Shown here piece by piece: positions 50,454 to 59,413 of a stretch of 64,000 nucleotides of DNA. The stretch is from Bacillota bacterium (GTDB lineage Bacteria; Bacillota; Clostridia; DSM-8532), in contig JAEZJF010000016.1 of NCBI GenBank assembly GCA_023415825.1, positions 1 to 64,000 on the forward strand, in the 5' to 3' direction. A model generated the notes under the pieces. The model did no database searches and was not told the origin of the DNA. It was given only the letters and a program-made list of their open reading frames with translations. Both the position numbers and the translations under genes were made by a program. Each line of letters opens with the position of its first letter. Position 1 is the stretch's first letter.

Positions 50454-53400
50454 ATGGAATTTTTACAAAAGACAAAGAAGACAATCAAATTCCGTTATCT
50501 CAATTGGCTTACCAGTTTAATCTCCTTTATGGGGGTTCTTTCAATTGCACTGATTTTGTTAGTCGGGGATGACAAGGACCATTCAATTCAAAATCCTGAA
50601 GTCCTTAAGGCTCTGCTGGCTTTTTTAACTCTTGTGTTTGTTATCAGTTCTGTTTACCAGTATATCATATCCAAGCGTAGTGTTGATGCTATATCAGAGC
50701 TCGCACAGTCCTTATCCCATGCTGATGGCGAAATTGCTACATCGTTATTGACAGCGCAAGTCATTGAGCCGAATATTCAGTCAATCACAGAAGTGTTAAA
50801 CCATTCTCTTGACAGTCTCAATGAGAAAAGCATCAGATTGAAAGCCGAGATGCAAAGAAATGAACGTCTCTCTGAGAACATTTCAGAATTCTACAGACAA
50901 ATGCGGACCTTAAGTGAAGCAGATTTTAAATTTGACTTTTTTGAATATGAAATTGAAAGCTCTGTCTTTGTCTTTCTGTCCGGTATGGTCACCACTCTCA
51001 ATAATGGCACTGCAGTCAATGAAATAACCAGCCAAAGCCTTTTTGAAGATTATGGCTTCAATATGGGCCATAGTGATTTTATGAAGCAGGTAGAAAAATG
51101 CATCCGGGAGGTCACTCCCCTTAATTTTGAATGCAGTGTATCAGAAAAAAATACGACACAGCGTTGGCTGAAATTCTGGGGTCGGGTAAGTCAAGATGAA
51201 ATGCGCATTACCGGGGCCATAACAGACATAACAAGAGAGGTGCTCGAGAGAAACATTGAAAAAAATCGTGCCATCCATGACAATATGACCGGTTTCTATA
51301 ACCGGAACGCACTGTCGGAGGTAGCGGGTAAGGTTATTGCCGAATGCGTTGAGGATGAAAAGGTCGTTTTTGTTTATATCGGGCTTACAGGCTACCAGGA
51401 GTTCCAGGAGCGGTTTGGAATGGTAGCCGGCAATACCTATATCCGGGCATGTGCCGATGTCTTTAAAAAATTCCTGAAAGCCGACCAAATTCCCTTCAGA
51501 TGGTGGGGGTCCGATTTTTTACTGCTTGTCAAAGGTGTCCGTAATATGAGCTCTTTTAGGAAGAGTGCCCATTCCATTATAAGTAAAATCGAAAAATACG
51601 TGGGTGAGGTAGACGGTATTGCCGTTACCTTCCCCATAGCAATCGGTTATTCAGTCCTTGGAATTGATGGTGCAACTCCTGCCGAGCTTCTTGAATTTGC
51701 TTCCTTTGCCGAACATGAGGCACTTAGAGATCCCACCATGAGCCCTAATGAATTTAACAAGGAGCGGTTTGAGGAAGCGAGAAGGGCTTCACTCAGGCGT
51801 ACCTTTATCAAGGATATCATTGATCGAAACCAATTAGGTGTAGTATTCCAGCCCATTGTATCCTTGAGGACGGGAGAGCTCTTTGGCTTTGAAGCTTTAT
51901 CCCGCCCTGTCAATCCCATTTACCGGAATATAGTAGAACTCATCGATGACGCCGAGGCATCGGGGCATTATGCCATTCTTGAGAAGAGAATGGTATATAA
52001 TGCTCTTGATGCTTATATGGAGAGACATTCGAAATACAAGGATAAATATCTTTTCATCAATACTGCGCCCTATGCTACCCTGGATGAACGGGATTACAAC
52101 GATATACGCGACCGATACTTCAGCCATATGAAGGTCGTTTTCGAGGTGGTGGAGCGTAATCGCATGGATCCCGAAGAAATAAATCTTCGCAAATCCATTG
52201 TAACCAAGGCGGGAGCAAAATTTGCTCTGGATGATTTCGGCTCCGGTTATTCCAATCATTTGGCGCTGCTGGCCCTTGAACCCGACATTATTAAGATTGA
52301 TCGTGAAATGGTCAGAGGCATTGGTGATGATTTGAGGAAGCAGCACATGCTGGAGGATATTATCAGCTATTCCCGCTATCGGGGAACCCGTGTTTTGGCC
52401 GAAGGCGTTGAAACCAGGGATGAGCTGGAAACACTATGCCGCATGGGCATTGATTATGCACAGGGCTATTACACGGGAATGCCTAATGTGAGCCTCCTGG
52501 AACCTGATGAAAAGGCTCAGGAGGTCATTCGAAACATCAGCCGGAATAATCAGATCAACATGAAGCAAACCACTATCATCATACTAAAATCATTGGCGCT
52601 GGTGGATGAGGAATTGGAGAAGAACGCGGCCATTACAGCCTTCTTGGTCATGAAGCTGGCCCGGCGTCTCGGATATGAAGGAGAAAGGCTGGGAGGGCTG
52701 ATCATAACGACTCTGCTTCATGATATCGGCGTACTTTATCCGGGGTGCGAAAAGTGGCGAGCCAGTGAGAACGAGGAGGTTTCGGGTCACAGTATCTTTG
52801 CATATTTAATGCTTAAGGAGTTTTCTCCTTTTCCCGAATATGCCCGAGCAGTGCTCTATCATCATAAAAAGCATAATTCCATATGGGATGAGTTTAATAA
52901 TACTGCTGTTCCTGATGAGGCTTTTCTCATGTCTCTTGCCGATGCGGTGTCGGATATTGTTCAGAACAGTACGTATGAAAATCTCTGCGAGCGTATATTG
53001 GACAGGACAACAGGGAGTGACTATAAAGCCGATTATGTGGCTGTTTTAAAGGTGCTTTGTGATGAAGGCATCTTAAGTGACCTTGTATCCGGCGAATATG
53101 TGGATGAGCTTTTGAATTATATGGATTCTCTGAAGCTGGGTAAGGCTGAAATTGAAAGCATCATACGCACCTTTATCTATGCCGTGACCTTTAGGGCGCA
53201 TGTCGGCTATTCTCACGCAAGAACCATGGAGACTACAGTGGGAATCATGGCACGATTATCCAAGCAGAATTGGAATCTGCTGGAGAAAATGCGTATTGCC
53301 GCTCTGCTTTATAATCTGGGCATGTTGAGCCTGGACAGGGATATTCTCCAGCAGCTCAATTCGCCTGAAGAAGAACACAGACTTCTGAGCGGGGCACTGC

Positions 53401-53795
53401 TTAAGGTCAGCACCATATTGCGTGAGGCCGATCTTGTGGACATTATGGATATGCTCAACGGTGTTATTGGAGAAAAGACCTCTTCTGAAAAAAGAATGCT
53501 CATGGGAAAAGATGTTATTAATGGCTCTAACATGCTTAATTTGGCCGATGTTTTCTCCCGTCTCATTGAGCAAAAAAGCTCGAGGTCCGACATGACCTGT
53601 CAGGACGCCCTTGACGAGCTCAGACGGATAGCTGTAAACAACAATCTCTATCTGCCCATGATCGAGATGATGGAAGAATTCATCGAAGATATTGAGGCAC
53701 GTATCAACTCAGCCAGAACAGACATGGAAAAACGTTATCAGAATGTTATCTCCAGTTTTGAAAGACTTAAGGGGCGAATTGCCGGAAATGGCTGA
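50454..53795 (+). CDS. Large cyclic-di-GMP protein: degenerate GGDEF, EAL and two HD-type domains
   Basis: Membrane-bound protein of 1113 residues. Two membrane helices (about 18-38 and 50-68) are followed by a coiled-coil or PAS-like region. Next comes a GGDEF domain (about 270-420) whose signature is WGSDF (residues 351-355), so cyclase activity is unlikely. The EAL phosphodiesterase domain (about 455-690) has EAL at 480-482, LDDFGSGYSN with Asp593-Asp594, KIDREMV and AEGVET, and looks active. An HD domain follows with His756-Asp757 in LLHDIGVL and HHKK, resembling HD-GYP but without GYP. A second HD-like repeat has lost the pair (LLYNLG, 951-956). It probably degrades or senses cyclic-di-GMP. 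It stands alone. Confidence 0.88.
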   Translation: MEFLQKTKKTIKFRYLNWLTSLISFMGVLSIALILLVGDDKDHSIQNPEVLKALLAFLTLVFVISSVYQYIISKRSVDAISELAQSLSHADGEIATSLLTAQVIEPNIQSITEVLNHSLDSLNEKSIRLKAEMQRNERLSENISEFYRQMRTLSEADFKFDFFEYEIESSVFVFLSGMVTTLNNGTAVNEITSQSLFEDYGFNMGHSDFMKQVEKCIREVTPLNFECSVSEKNTTQRWLKFWGRVSQDEMRITGAITDITREVLERNIEKNRAIHDNMTGFYNRNALSEVAGKVIAECVEDEKVVFVYIGLTGYQEFQERFGMVAGNTYIRACADVFKKFLKADQIPFRWWGSDFLLLVKGVRNMSSFRKSAHSIISKIEKYVGEVDGIAVTFPIAIGYSVLGIDGATPAELLEFASFAEHEALRDPTMSPNEFNKERFEEARRASLRRTFIKDIIDRNQLGVVFQPIVSLRTGELFGFEALSRPVNPIYRNIVELIDDAEASGHYAILEKRMVYNALDAYMERHSKYKDKYLFINTAPYATLDERDYNDIRDRYFSHMKVVFEVVERNRMDPEEINLRKSIVTKAGAKFALDDFGSGYSNHLALLALEPDIIKIDREMVRGIGDDLRKQHMLEDIISYSRYRGTRVLAEGVETRDELETLCRMGIDYAQGYYTGMPNVSLLEPDEKAQEVIRNISRNNQINMKQTTIIILKSLALVDEELEKNAAITAFLVMKLARRLGYEGERLGGLIITTLLHDIGVLYPGCEKWRASENEEVSGHSIFAYLMLKEFSPFPEYARAVLYHHKKHNSIWDEFNNTAVPDEAFLMSLADAVSDIVQNSTYENLCERILDRTTGSDYKADYVAVLKVLCDEGILSDLVSGEYVDELLNYMDSLKLGKAEIESIIRTFIYAVTFRAHVGYSHARTMETTVGIMARLSKQNWNLLEKMRIAALLYNLGMLSLDRDILQQLNSPEEEHRLLSGALLKVSTILREADLVDIMDMLNGVIGEKTSSEKRMLMGKDVINGSNMLNLADVFSRLIEQKSSRSDMTCQDALDELRRIAVNNNLYLPMIEMMEEFIEDIEARINSARTDMEKRYQNVISSFERLKGRIAGNG

Positions 53796-53894
53796 TTTTT
53801 TTCCAATCTTTAGGTTATACTATGGAATATATGGTATCGCAATCAAACGTAAGCTCCCGGATGCTCATGGATAGAGCCTTACAGCGGAGCGTCT

Positions 53895-53923
53895 TTGACT
53901 TTTTATTTGCAGTGGTGTATACT
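53895..53923 (+). promoter_or_regulatory. Strong sigma-A promoter of the CarD-family gene
   Basis: TTGACT (53895-53900), 17 bases, TATACT (53918-53923). The transcript would have a leader of about 145 bases before the ATG at 54075; the leader holds an imperfect inverted repeat (CGAGTTTATA with TATACTCG). Otherwise the 53796-54074 gap shows no gene. Confidence 0.72.
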
Positions 53924-54074
53924 GATTTGTAGAGCGAGTTTATACAATCTCCTTAAAAAGCATGGCATATACTCGTCACGGCTTTCATACATACATTTGC
54001 TTTATCCCTACACAACACTGTTATGAAAGGATAATGTGAATGAGATTATGTATGCTAAGAAGGAGCGGTTATTT

Positions 54075-54554
54075 ATGTTCAGAATCGGGGATAAGATTGT
54101 TTATCCTATGCATGGCGCGGGCGTCATAGAATCTATTGAAGAGCGGGAAATTCTTGGCGAACGGAAACGTTATTATGTCATGAAGATGCCTGTAGGGGAC
54201 ATGAAGGTCATGATCCCTATCAACAATGTTGGCTGTATCGGTATTCGGGATGTTATTGACAGGAAAGATGCCGATGAGGTTTTCAGATCTCTTGAAAACA
54301 AGTCCAACGAACAATCGGCCAATTGGAATAAAAGATATAGAGAAAATATGATAAAAATAAAAAGCGGCAATGTTTTTGAGGTAGCCGACGTTGTCAAAAG
54401 CCTTATTTTGAGAGAGAGAAGCAAAGGCCTATCAACAGGTGAACGTAAAATGCTCAACAGTGCCAAGCAAATCTTAATTAGCGAGCTGGTCTTAGCAAAA
54501 AACATGAACCCCATGGATGTCGAAGATCTGATAAATGTAAGGATAACCACCTGA
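54075..54554 (+). CDS. CarD-family RNA-polymerase-binding regulator
   Basis: Protein of 159 residues with an N-terminal CarD/TRCF RNA-polymerase-interacting domain (FRIGDKIVYPMHGAGVIESIEEREI, then YYVMKMP and VMIPINNVGCIGIRDVI) and an all-helical C-terminal part (about 75-159) that in this family contacts promoter DNA. CarD proteins stabilise open complexes and control rRNA and housekeeping transcription. ATG at 54075 after AAGGAGCGG; a longer frame from 54036 has no better start. It is followed 26 bases later by the PIN/TRAM gene, a common clostridial neighbourhood together with ispD. Confidence 0.9.
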   Translation: MFRIGDKIVYPMHGAGVIESIEEREILGERKRYYVMKMPVGDMKVMIPINNVGCIGIRDVIDRKDADEVFRSLENKSNEQSANWNKRYRENMIKIKSGNVFEVADVVKSLILRERSKGLSTGERKMLNSAKQILISELVLAKNMNPMDVEDLINVRITT

Positions 54555-54580
54555 ATTGTACCATTTTTAGGGGAGTTAGC

Positions 54581-55654
54581 ATGCTGGATAAAATACTCAA
54601 ATATGCATTTGGGATTACCGGAGCCATAACGGGTATGACGCTGGTGCGTTATTTAATGATCCAAAATGGCATGAAGGAAGAGCTCACAACCATTACCGGT
54701 ATTGGGGTTATTGTTTTGGCCTCACTTGTTCTGGGTATTTTCATGTTTATTGTGGGTGGGAAAATTATTCGCATGACCACCGCTTCCGTTGAAAGAATTG
54801 AACAAGCTCTTCAGAAGATTACCCTGTATGAGCTCATGATAGGTGCATGCGGGCTTATTGCAGGACTTATTGTAGCAAATCTTATTTCAATTCCTCTTGT
54901 CAAGATAGAAGTGGTGGGTGTTGCTATTTCCATCATTATTAATATCATGTTTGGTATGTGCGGTGTCTATTTCACCTTGATTAAAAAGAATGATAACGTT
55001 TTTGATGGTATTAAAGGCAAGAGTAAAAACAATATGCCCTCAGCCTATAAGCTTCTGGACACAAGTGTCATTATTGATGGTCGAATTCTTGATTTAAGCC
55101 GAACCGGCTTTCTGGAAGGTGAGCTTGTGGTACCGGGTTTTGTGCTGGAAGAGCTTCGTCATTTAGCTGACTCCGGCGATGATATTGTCAGAGCAAAGGG
55201 AAGACGTGGACTTGATGTTCTGAATATGCTTAAGAGTGATGCTAAGTTTCCTATTACCATTGACAAATCGGACAGGGACCCTCAGGTTGAGGTAGATGAA
55301 CAGCTTTTATCCAGGGCAAAAGAGATGGGTGCCAAAGTTATAACCAACGATTATAATTTGGGTAAGGTCGCGGCCATTCGGGGTATAGACGTGCTGAATA
55401 TCAATGATTTGGCTAATTCCATGAAGCCTGTGGCTGTTTCGGGTGAAGAAATGACCATTCGGATTATCAAGGAAGGTAAGGAGAATGGTCAAGGCGTAGG
55501 CTACTTGGATGACGGCACCATGGTGGTGGTGGAGGCGGCTTGTAAATTTAAAGGCCAGCTTATTGACGTTATCGTGACCAGCGTGCTCCAAACCTCTGCA
55601 GGACGCATGGTCTTCGCCAAATTTAAGAATATTCATCTGTCGCTTGCAAAATGA
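54581..55654 (+). CDS. PIN/TRAM-domain integral membrane protein (YacL-like)
   Basis: Protein of 357 residues. The first 140 contain four hydrophobic helices. A PIN nuclease-like domain follows (LLDTSVIIDGRILDL, ELVVPGFVLEELRHLADS, KVITNDYNLGKVAAI), keeping the acidic residues expected to bind metal. A C-terminal TRAM domain (IIKEGKENGQGVGYLDDGTMVVVE) suggests RNA binding. The family, B. subtilis YacL, is conserved in Firmicutes and is likely a membrane-bound RNase, but no substrate is established to my knowledge. It lies between carD and ispD in one orientation with short gaps. Confidence 0.92.
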   Translation: MLDKILKYAFGITGAITGMTLVRYLMIQNGMKEELTTITGIGVIVLASLVLGIFMFIVGGKIIRMTTASVERIEQALQKITLYELMIGACGLIAGLIVANLISIPLVKIEVVGVAISIIINIMFGMCGVYFTLIKKNDNVFDGIKGKSKNNMPSAYKLLDTSVIIDGRILDLSRTGFLEGELVVPGFVLEELRHLADSGDDIVRAKGRRGLDVLNMLKSDAKFPITIDKSDRDPQVEVDEQLLSRAKEMGAKVITNDYNLGKVAAIRGIDVLNINDLANSMKPVAVSGEEMTIRIIKEGKENGQGVGYLDDGTMVVVEAACKFKGQLIDVIVTSVLQTSAGRMVFAKFKNIHLSLAK

Positions 55655-55708
55655 GAACCGTAATAACGGTTGACAATTCATCATTTTAGGTAATTATGAG
55701 GAATAATT

Positions 55709-56416
55709 ATGATAGATAAAAAAGGCGCTGTAGGCGCTATTATTGTAGCCGCAGGCAAGGGAAGCCGGATGGGTCTCGGCTATAATAAGGTCTTGGCATC
55801 TCTGTGCGGAAAACCAGTGATTGATTGGACTCTTAAGAGTTTTGTGCATTCCGGGATTATTGACAGGCTTATTCTGGTCATCAGTCCCGAGGACGAGGGC
55901 GCTATGGCCCAGGTGTGTCAAAATTACATAGATCAGATGGAAATAGCGATGGTCTTTGGCGGTGAGGATCGCCAGGACTCTGTCTATAATGGCCTAAAAG
56001 CCTTGGATGATAATGTCGATGTGGTCTTAATTCACGACGGAGCAAGACCTTTTATTGACCGTGATCTCATTGAACGAAGCGTTGATCAGGCTCATATTCA
56101 TGGAGCAGCCTGCTCTGGCATGCCCGTCAAGGAAACCATCAAAATTGTGGATGAAGTAAACGTCATTCGCTCTACTCCTGACAGAAGCTTTCTTTGGAGT
56201 GCACAAACCCCTCAAGCCTTTAAAAAGGATATTATCCTCGAAGCCTACAGCCTAGCCTTTGAAAAAGGTATAAGGGCCACCGACGATGCTTGTTTGGCAG
56301 AGAGGGCCGGCTATAGCGTCGCCATGTTTGAAGGAGATTACCGCAATATCAAGCTCACCTCCTCTGAGGATTTGCTTCTTGCTGAGCTTTTTATGAAGAA
56401 ACAGGCAGGTTGTTAA
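55709..56416 (+). CDS. ispD: 2-C-methyl-D-erythritol 4-phosphate cytidylyltransferase
   Basis: Third enzyme of the non-mevalonate isoprenoid pathway: transfers CMP from CTP to methylerythritol phosphate. The 235-residue protein has the nucleotide-binding start IIVAAGKGSRMGLGYNKVLASL, the conserved LIHDGARPFID, VKETIKIV and the C-terminal ATDDACLAERAGYSVAMFEGDYRNIKLTSSEDLLLAE. Usual length. ATG after GAGGAATAATT. The frequent fusion partner or neighbour ispF is not encoded here. Followed by its own terminator. Confidence 0.95.
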   Translation: MIDKKGAVGAIIVAAGKGSRMGLGYNKVLASLCGKPVIDWTLKSFVHSGIIDRLILVISPEDEGAMAQVCQNYIDQMEIAMVFGGEDRQDSVYNGLKALDDNVDVVLIHDGARPFIDRDLIERSVDQAHIHGAACSGMPVKETIKIVDEVNVIRSTPDRSFLWSAQTPQAFKKDIILEAYSLAFEKGIRATDDACLAERAGYSVAMFEGDYRNIKLTSSEDLLLAELFMKKQAGC

Positions 56417-56435
56417 ACGAAAAATTGTCAAAAAG

Positions 56436-56462
56436 GAAACCTGATGCCGGGTTTCTTTTTTT
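56436..56462 (+). terminator. Terminator after ispD
   Basis: An 8-bp stem, including one U-G pair, runs from GAAACCTG (56436-56443) to CGGGTTTC (56448-56455), with a 4-base loop and a TTTTTTT tract directly after. Confidence 0.85.
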
Positions 56463-56515
56463 ATATGTGTTGAGGCATTTCATAAAAAGGATTTCATTTT
56501 GTAAAGTTTAAAAAA

Positions 56516-56709
56516 TTGTTTTCAGGGTAATAAATCTGTTATAATATTATAAAATGATTATCACGCGGAAAGTCTTTTTTGTGACTTTCTGCCATAGATC
56601 GAGTGTGCTAGATAATCATTCATCTGCTTTTGCCTAAAAACTGATAATGGGCAGGAGTCACAAATCGACATGGGTCGATTAAAAATTTAACCGATAAGGG
56701 GGAATTGAT
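56516..56709 (+). promoter_or_regulatory. Extended -10 promoter and structured leader of the EF-G paralogue gene
   Basis: TTGTTT (56516-56521), 18 bases, TG-T-TATAAT (-10 at 56540-56545). The leader of about 155 bases can fold into several stems: an outer 9-bp pair ATGATTATC/GATAATCAT (from about 56554), an inner GAAAGTC/GACTTTC hairpin with a T-rich loop, and AATCGAC (56663-56669) with GTCGATT (56674-56680) close to the ribosome binding site AAGGGGG. I do not recognise a known riboswitch class. Confidence 0.6.
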
Positions 56710-58794
56710 ATGAAAGACTACAGTTGTGAAAATATCCGCAATGTATGTCTGCTGGGTCATGGCAATGCGGGCAAGACAACGCTCGCCGAATCAATGTTAT
56801 TCTTAACAGGAGCAACGGATCGCTTTGGTAGCGTTGTCGATGGAAACACCGTCATGGATTATGATGCTGAAGAAATCAAAAGAAAGTTCTCAATCGCGAC
56901 CTCACTTGCCCCGGTTGAATGGAACGACGTAAAAATCAATGTCATTGACACTCCCGGTTATTTTGATTTTGTGGGGGAAATGCTTGAAGGATTGATTGTA
57001 GCTGATAGTGCCCTTATTTTAGTGGGTGGAAAAGACGGCCTTCAAGTTGGTACTGAGAAGGCTTGGGCCGCTGTCAATGAGAAAAAGATTCCCAGGATGT
57101 TTTTAATCAGTAAGCTTGATGAAGAAAATTCAGACTTTTCGAAGGTTTTCGATCAGTTAAAGGATAAATTCGGGAAAAGTGTTATAGCGCTTCAGATCCC
57201 CATTGTAGAGGATGGGAAGCTAAAAGGAATCGTCAATGTTCCCAAGATGAAGGCTGTTTTCTTTAATGGTAAGGATACGGTTGAAGGTGAGATCCCTTCC
57301 AATATGCTCAGTCAGATCGAAGGATATAAGGAAGGCATCTCCGAGGCTGTTGCCGAGACCGATGAAGAGCTTATGGAGAAGTACTTCTCCGGTGAAGCCT
57401 TCACAGACGAGGAAATTAAAAAGGGCATTAAAAACGGCGTCAAGAATGGTGACATTGCACCGGTGCTTTGTTTGTCTTCGGTACAGAAGGCCGGCGTATC
57501 ACTTTTATTGGATGCTATAAATAAATATATGCCCGCACATTGTGAAAAAGGGACGGTTAAAGCTCTTCATGCCACCACCAAGGAGCCTGTTGAGATAAAA
57601 ACCGAAGTCAATCAACCGCTTGTTGTTCAGGTCTTTAAGACGATTGCCGACCCATTTGTAGGAAAAATTTCTTTCTTAAAGGTTATTTCAGGCACTCTTT
57701 CACCGGATAGCACAATTTTTAATGTAAATAAGGATAAAACCGAAAAAATCAGCAATATCTTTGCCATGAAGGGCAAACAGCAGATTGCAGTATCCAGGCT
57801 GGTATCCGGAGATATTGGCGCAGTTGCCAAGCTAACGGTAACTGAAACCAACGATACCCTGTGTGCAAAGGAAAAGCCCGTTCTGGTTGATCCCATTATC
57901 TTCCCCGAGCCCATGCTGGCAATGGCTATTCTTCCCAAAGCCAAAGGTGATGAAGATAAGATCAGTGCAGGCTTACACAGATTGTTGGAAGAGGACCCAA
58001 CCTTTAAAATGTATCTCCACCCCGAAACCAAGCAAACCCTTATTTACGGAACAGGGGATCAGCATCTGGATGTCATTACAAGCAAGCTTCGAAATAAGTT
58101 TAAGGTAGAGGTTGAGCTGGTTCACCCCATCGTGCCCTACCGCGAAACCATAAAGAAAAAGGTCAAGGTGGAAGGCAAACACAAGAAACAGAGCGGTGGT
58201 CATGGTCAATTCGGCGATGTTTGGATCGAATTTGAACCCGGACCAACCGAGGATCTTGTTTTTGAAGAAAAAATATTTGGTGGTTCTGTTCCCAGACAAT
58301 ATTTCCCTGCTGTTGAAAAAGGCTTGAGAGATAGTATGCAAAAGGGTGTGCTGGCCGGTTATCCGGTTGTTCATCTCAAAGCTACTTTGGTGGACGGCAA
58401 ATACCATGATGTTGACTCCTCTGAAATGGCCTTTAAAATAGCGGCAAGCTTGGCTTATAAGGAAGGCGTCAGGCAGGCGGGTCCGGTTCTTTTAGAGCCT
58501 ATCTGCCACGTTGAGGTCTATGTTCCTGATGACTATATGGGTGATATTATCGGTGATCTCAATAAACGCCGCGGTCGTGTTCTGGGCATGAATCCCCAAG
58601 AGGGCGGCATCCAGCAGGTTGTGGCCGAAGTGCCTCAGGCAGAAATGTTCCGCTATGCCACCGATCTTCGTTCCATTACCCAGGGCAGAGGATACTTCAC
58701 CATGAACTTCGAGCGCTACGAGGAAGCACCACCTATGGTAGCTGATAAGGTTATTGCTGAAGCTGCCAAGAATAGAACGGATGACGACGAGTAA
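56710..58794 (+). CDS. Elongation factor G-like translational GTPase (EF-G paralogue)
   Basis: GTPase of 694 residues with all five EF-G domains, but not the canonical housekeeping EF-G. G1 is GHGNAGKTT (residues 16-24) and G3 is DTPGYFDF (from Asp80). G4 is Ser134-Lys-Leu-Asp where canonical factors have NKxD. Domain IV contains KKKVKVEGKHKKQSGGHGQFGDV and domain V MGDIIGDLNKRRGRVLGMNPQ. Such EF-G2-type paralogues are widespread in Clostridia; their role is unclear, and tetracycline-protection or ribosome-recycling factors are relatives. It is monocistronic, with its own promoter, a long structured leader and a terminator. Confidence 0.9.
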   Translation: MKDYSCENIRNVCLLGHGNAGKTTLAESMLFLTGATDRFGSVVDGNTVMDYDAEEIKRKFSIATSLAPVEWNDVKINVIDTPGYFDFVGEMLEGLIVADSALILVGGKDGLQVGTEKAWAAVNEKKIPRMFLISKLDEENSDFSKVFDQLKDKFGKSVIALQIPIVEDGKLKGIVNVPKMKAVFFNGKDTVEGEIPSNMLSQIEGYKEGISEAVAETDEELMEKYFSGEAFTDEEIKKGIKNGVKNGDIAPVLCLSSVQKAGVSLLLDAINKYMPAHCEKGTVKALHATTKEPVEIKTEVNQPLVVQVFKTIADPFVGKISFLKVISGTLSPDSTIFNVNKDKTEKISNIFAMKGKQQIAVSRLVSGDIGAVAKLTVTETNDTLCAKEKPVLVDPIIFPEPMLAMAILPKAKGDEDKISAGLHRLLEEDPTFKMYLHPETKQTLIYGTGDQHLDVITSKLRNKFKVEVELVHPIVPYRETIKKKVKVEGKHKKQSGGHGQFGDVWIEFEPGPTEDLVFEEKIFGGSVPRQYFPAVEKGLRDSMQKGVLAGYPVVHLKATLVDGKYHDVDSSEMAFKIAASLAYKEGVRQAGPVLLEPICHVEVYVPDDYMGDIIGDLNKRRGRVLGMNPQEGGIQQVVAEVPQAEMFRYATDLRSITQGRGYFTMNFERYEEAPPMVADKVIAEAAKNRTDDDE

Positions 58795-58824
58795 AAATTC
58801 CGAAACTGCATAAACTAGCTATTA

Positions 58825-58863
58825 AAAACACCTCACTTATTACGGTAATAAGTGAGGTGTTTT
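58825..58863 (+). terminator. Terminator after the EF-G paralogue gene
   Basis: Two 17-base perfect arms (58826-58842 and 58846-58862) with the 3-base loop CGG; the right arm ends in TTTT. The stem is strong and the T-run short. Confidence 0.85.
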
Positions 58864-58871
58864 GCTTCAGC

Positions 58872-58917
58872 TTGCATTCTGAATTGGAATAGTTTATAAT
58901 AGTCAGAGATAGTCAAA
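58872..58917 (+). promoter_or_regulatory. Promoter with CtsR box for the ctsR-mcsA-mcsB-clpC operon
   Basis: TTGCAT (58872-58877), 17 bases, TATAAT (58895-58900), followed at once by AGTCAGA-GAT-AGTCAAA (58901-58917). The heptamer direct repeat fits the CtsR operator pattern (GGTCAAA-N3-GGTCAAA with A for the first G), so bound CtsR would block the start site: classical autoregulation released on heat or protein stress. Confidence 0.88.
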
Positions 58918-58937
58918 TAAAATAGCGAGGTGATACT

Positions 58938-59399
58938 ATGGCAAGGCTCAGCGATATAATTGAATCCTTTCTCAAAGCGTTGATTAACGAAGAAGAGGGC
59001 GCTGTGGAAATACAAAGGAACGAGCTTGCCAACAAGTTCAATTGCGTTCCGTCACAGATTAATTACGTCATTTCTACACGTTTCACCAACGATAAGGGAT
59101 ACTATGTTGAAAGCCGAAGAGGCGGCGGTGGCTATATCAGCATCAAACGACTTAATGCTGATTCAGCCGGTGATTATTTGATGCATATCATCACCTCTAT
59201 AGGAGACAGAATATCACAACACACTTGTGAGGTATTTATCAACAACTTTGTTGACTATAATATTATAGATTACCGTGAAGCTATGCTCATGAAAGCTGCC
59301 ACGTCGGACAAGGTGCTCATGGAGGTTCCTATGGATAGACGTGATGATATAAGGGCCATAATACTAAAAAATATGCTCGTGAGCTTGACGGTGCTTTAA
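58938..59399 (+). CDS. ctsR: Transcriptional repressor CtsR
   Basis: Class III heat-shock repressor of 153 residues. The N-terminal DNA-binding part has the family signature LSDIIESFLKALINE, RNELANKFNCVPSQINYVISTRF and the glycine-rich wing ESRRGGGGYISI, which reads DNA and senses temperature. The C-terminal dimer domain includes NFVDYNIIDYREAMLMKAA. ATG after GCGAGGTGATACT. It is the first gene of the operon it represses; the McsA-McsB products below control its stability. Confidence 0.96.
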   Translation: MARLSDIIESFLKALINEEEGAVEIQRNELANKFNCVPSQINYVISTRFTNDKGYYVESRRGGGGYISIKRLNADSAGDYLMHIITSIGDRISQHTCEVFINNFVDYNIIDYREAMLMKAATSDKVLMEVPMDRRDDIRAIILKNMLVSLTVL

Positions 59400-59413
59400 C
59401 GGAGGTGGTATAT

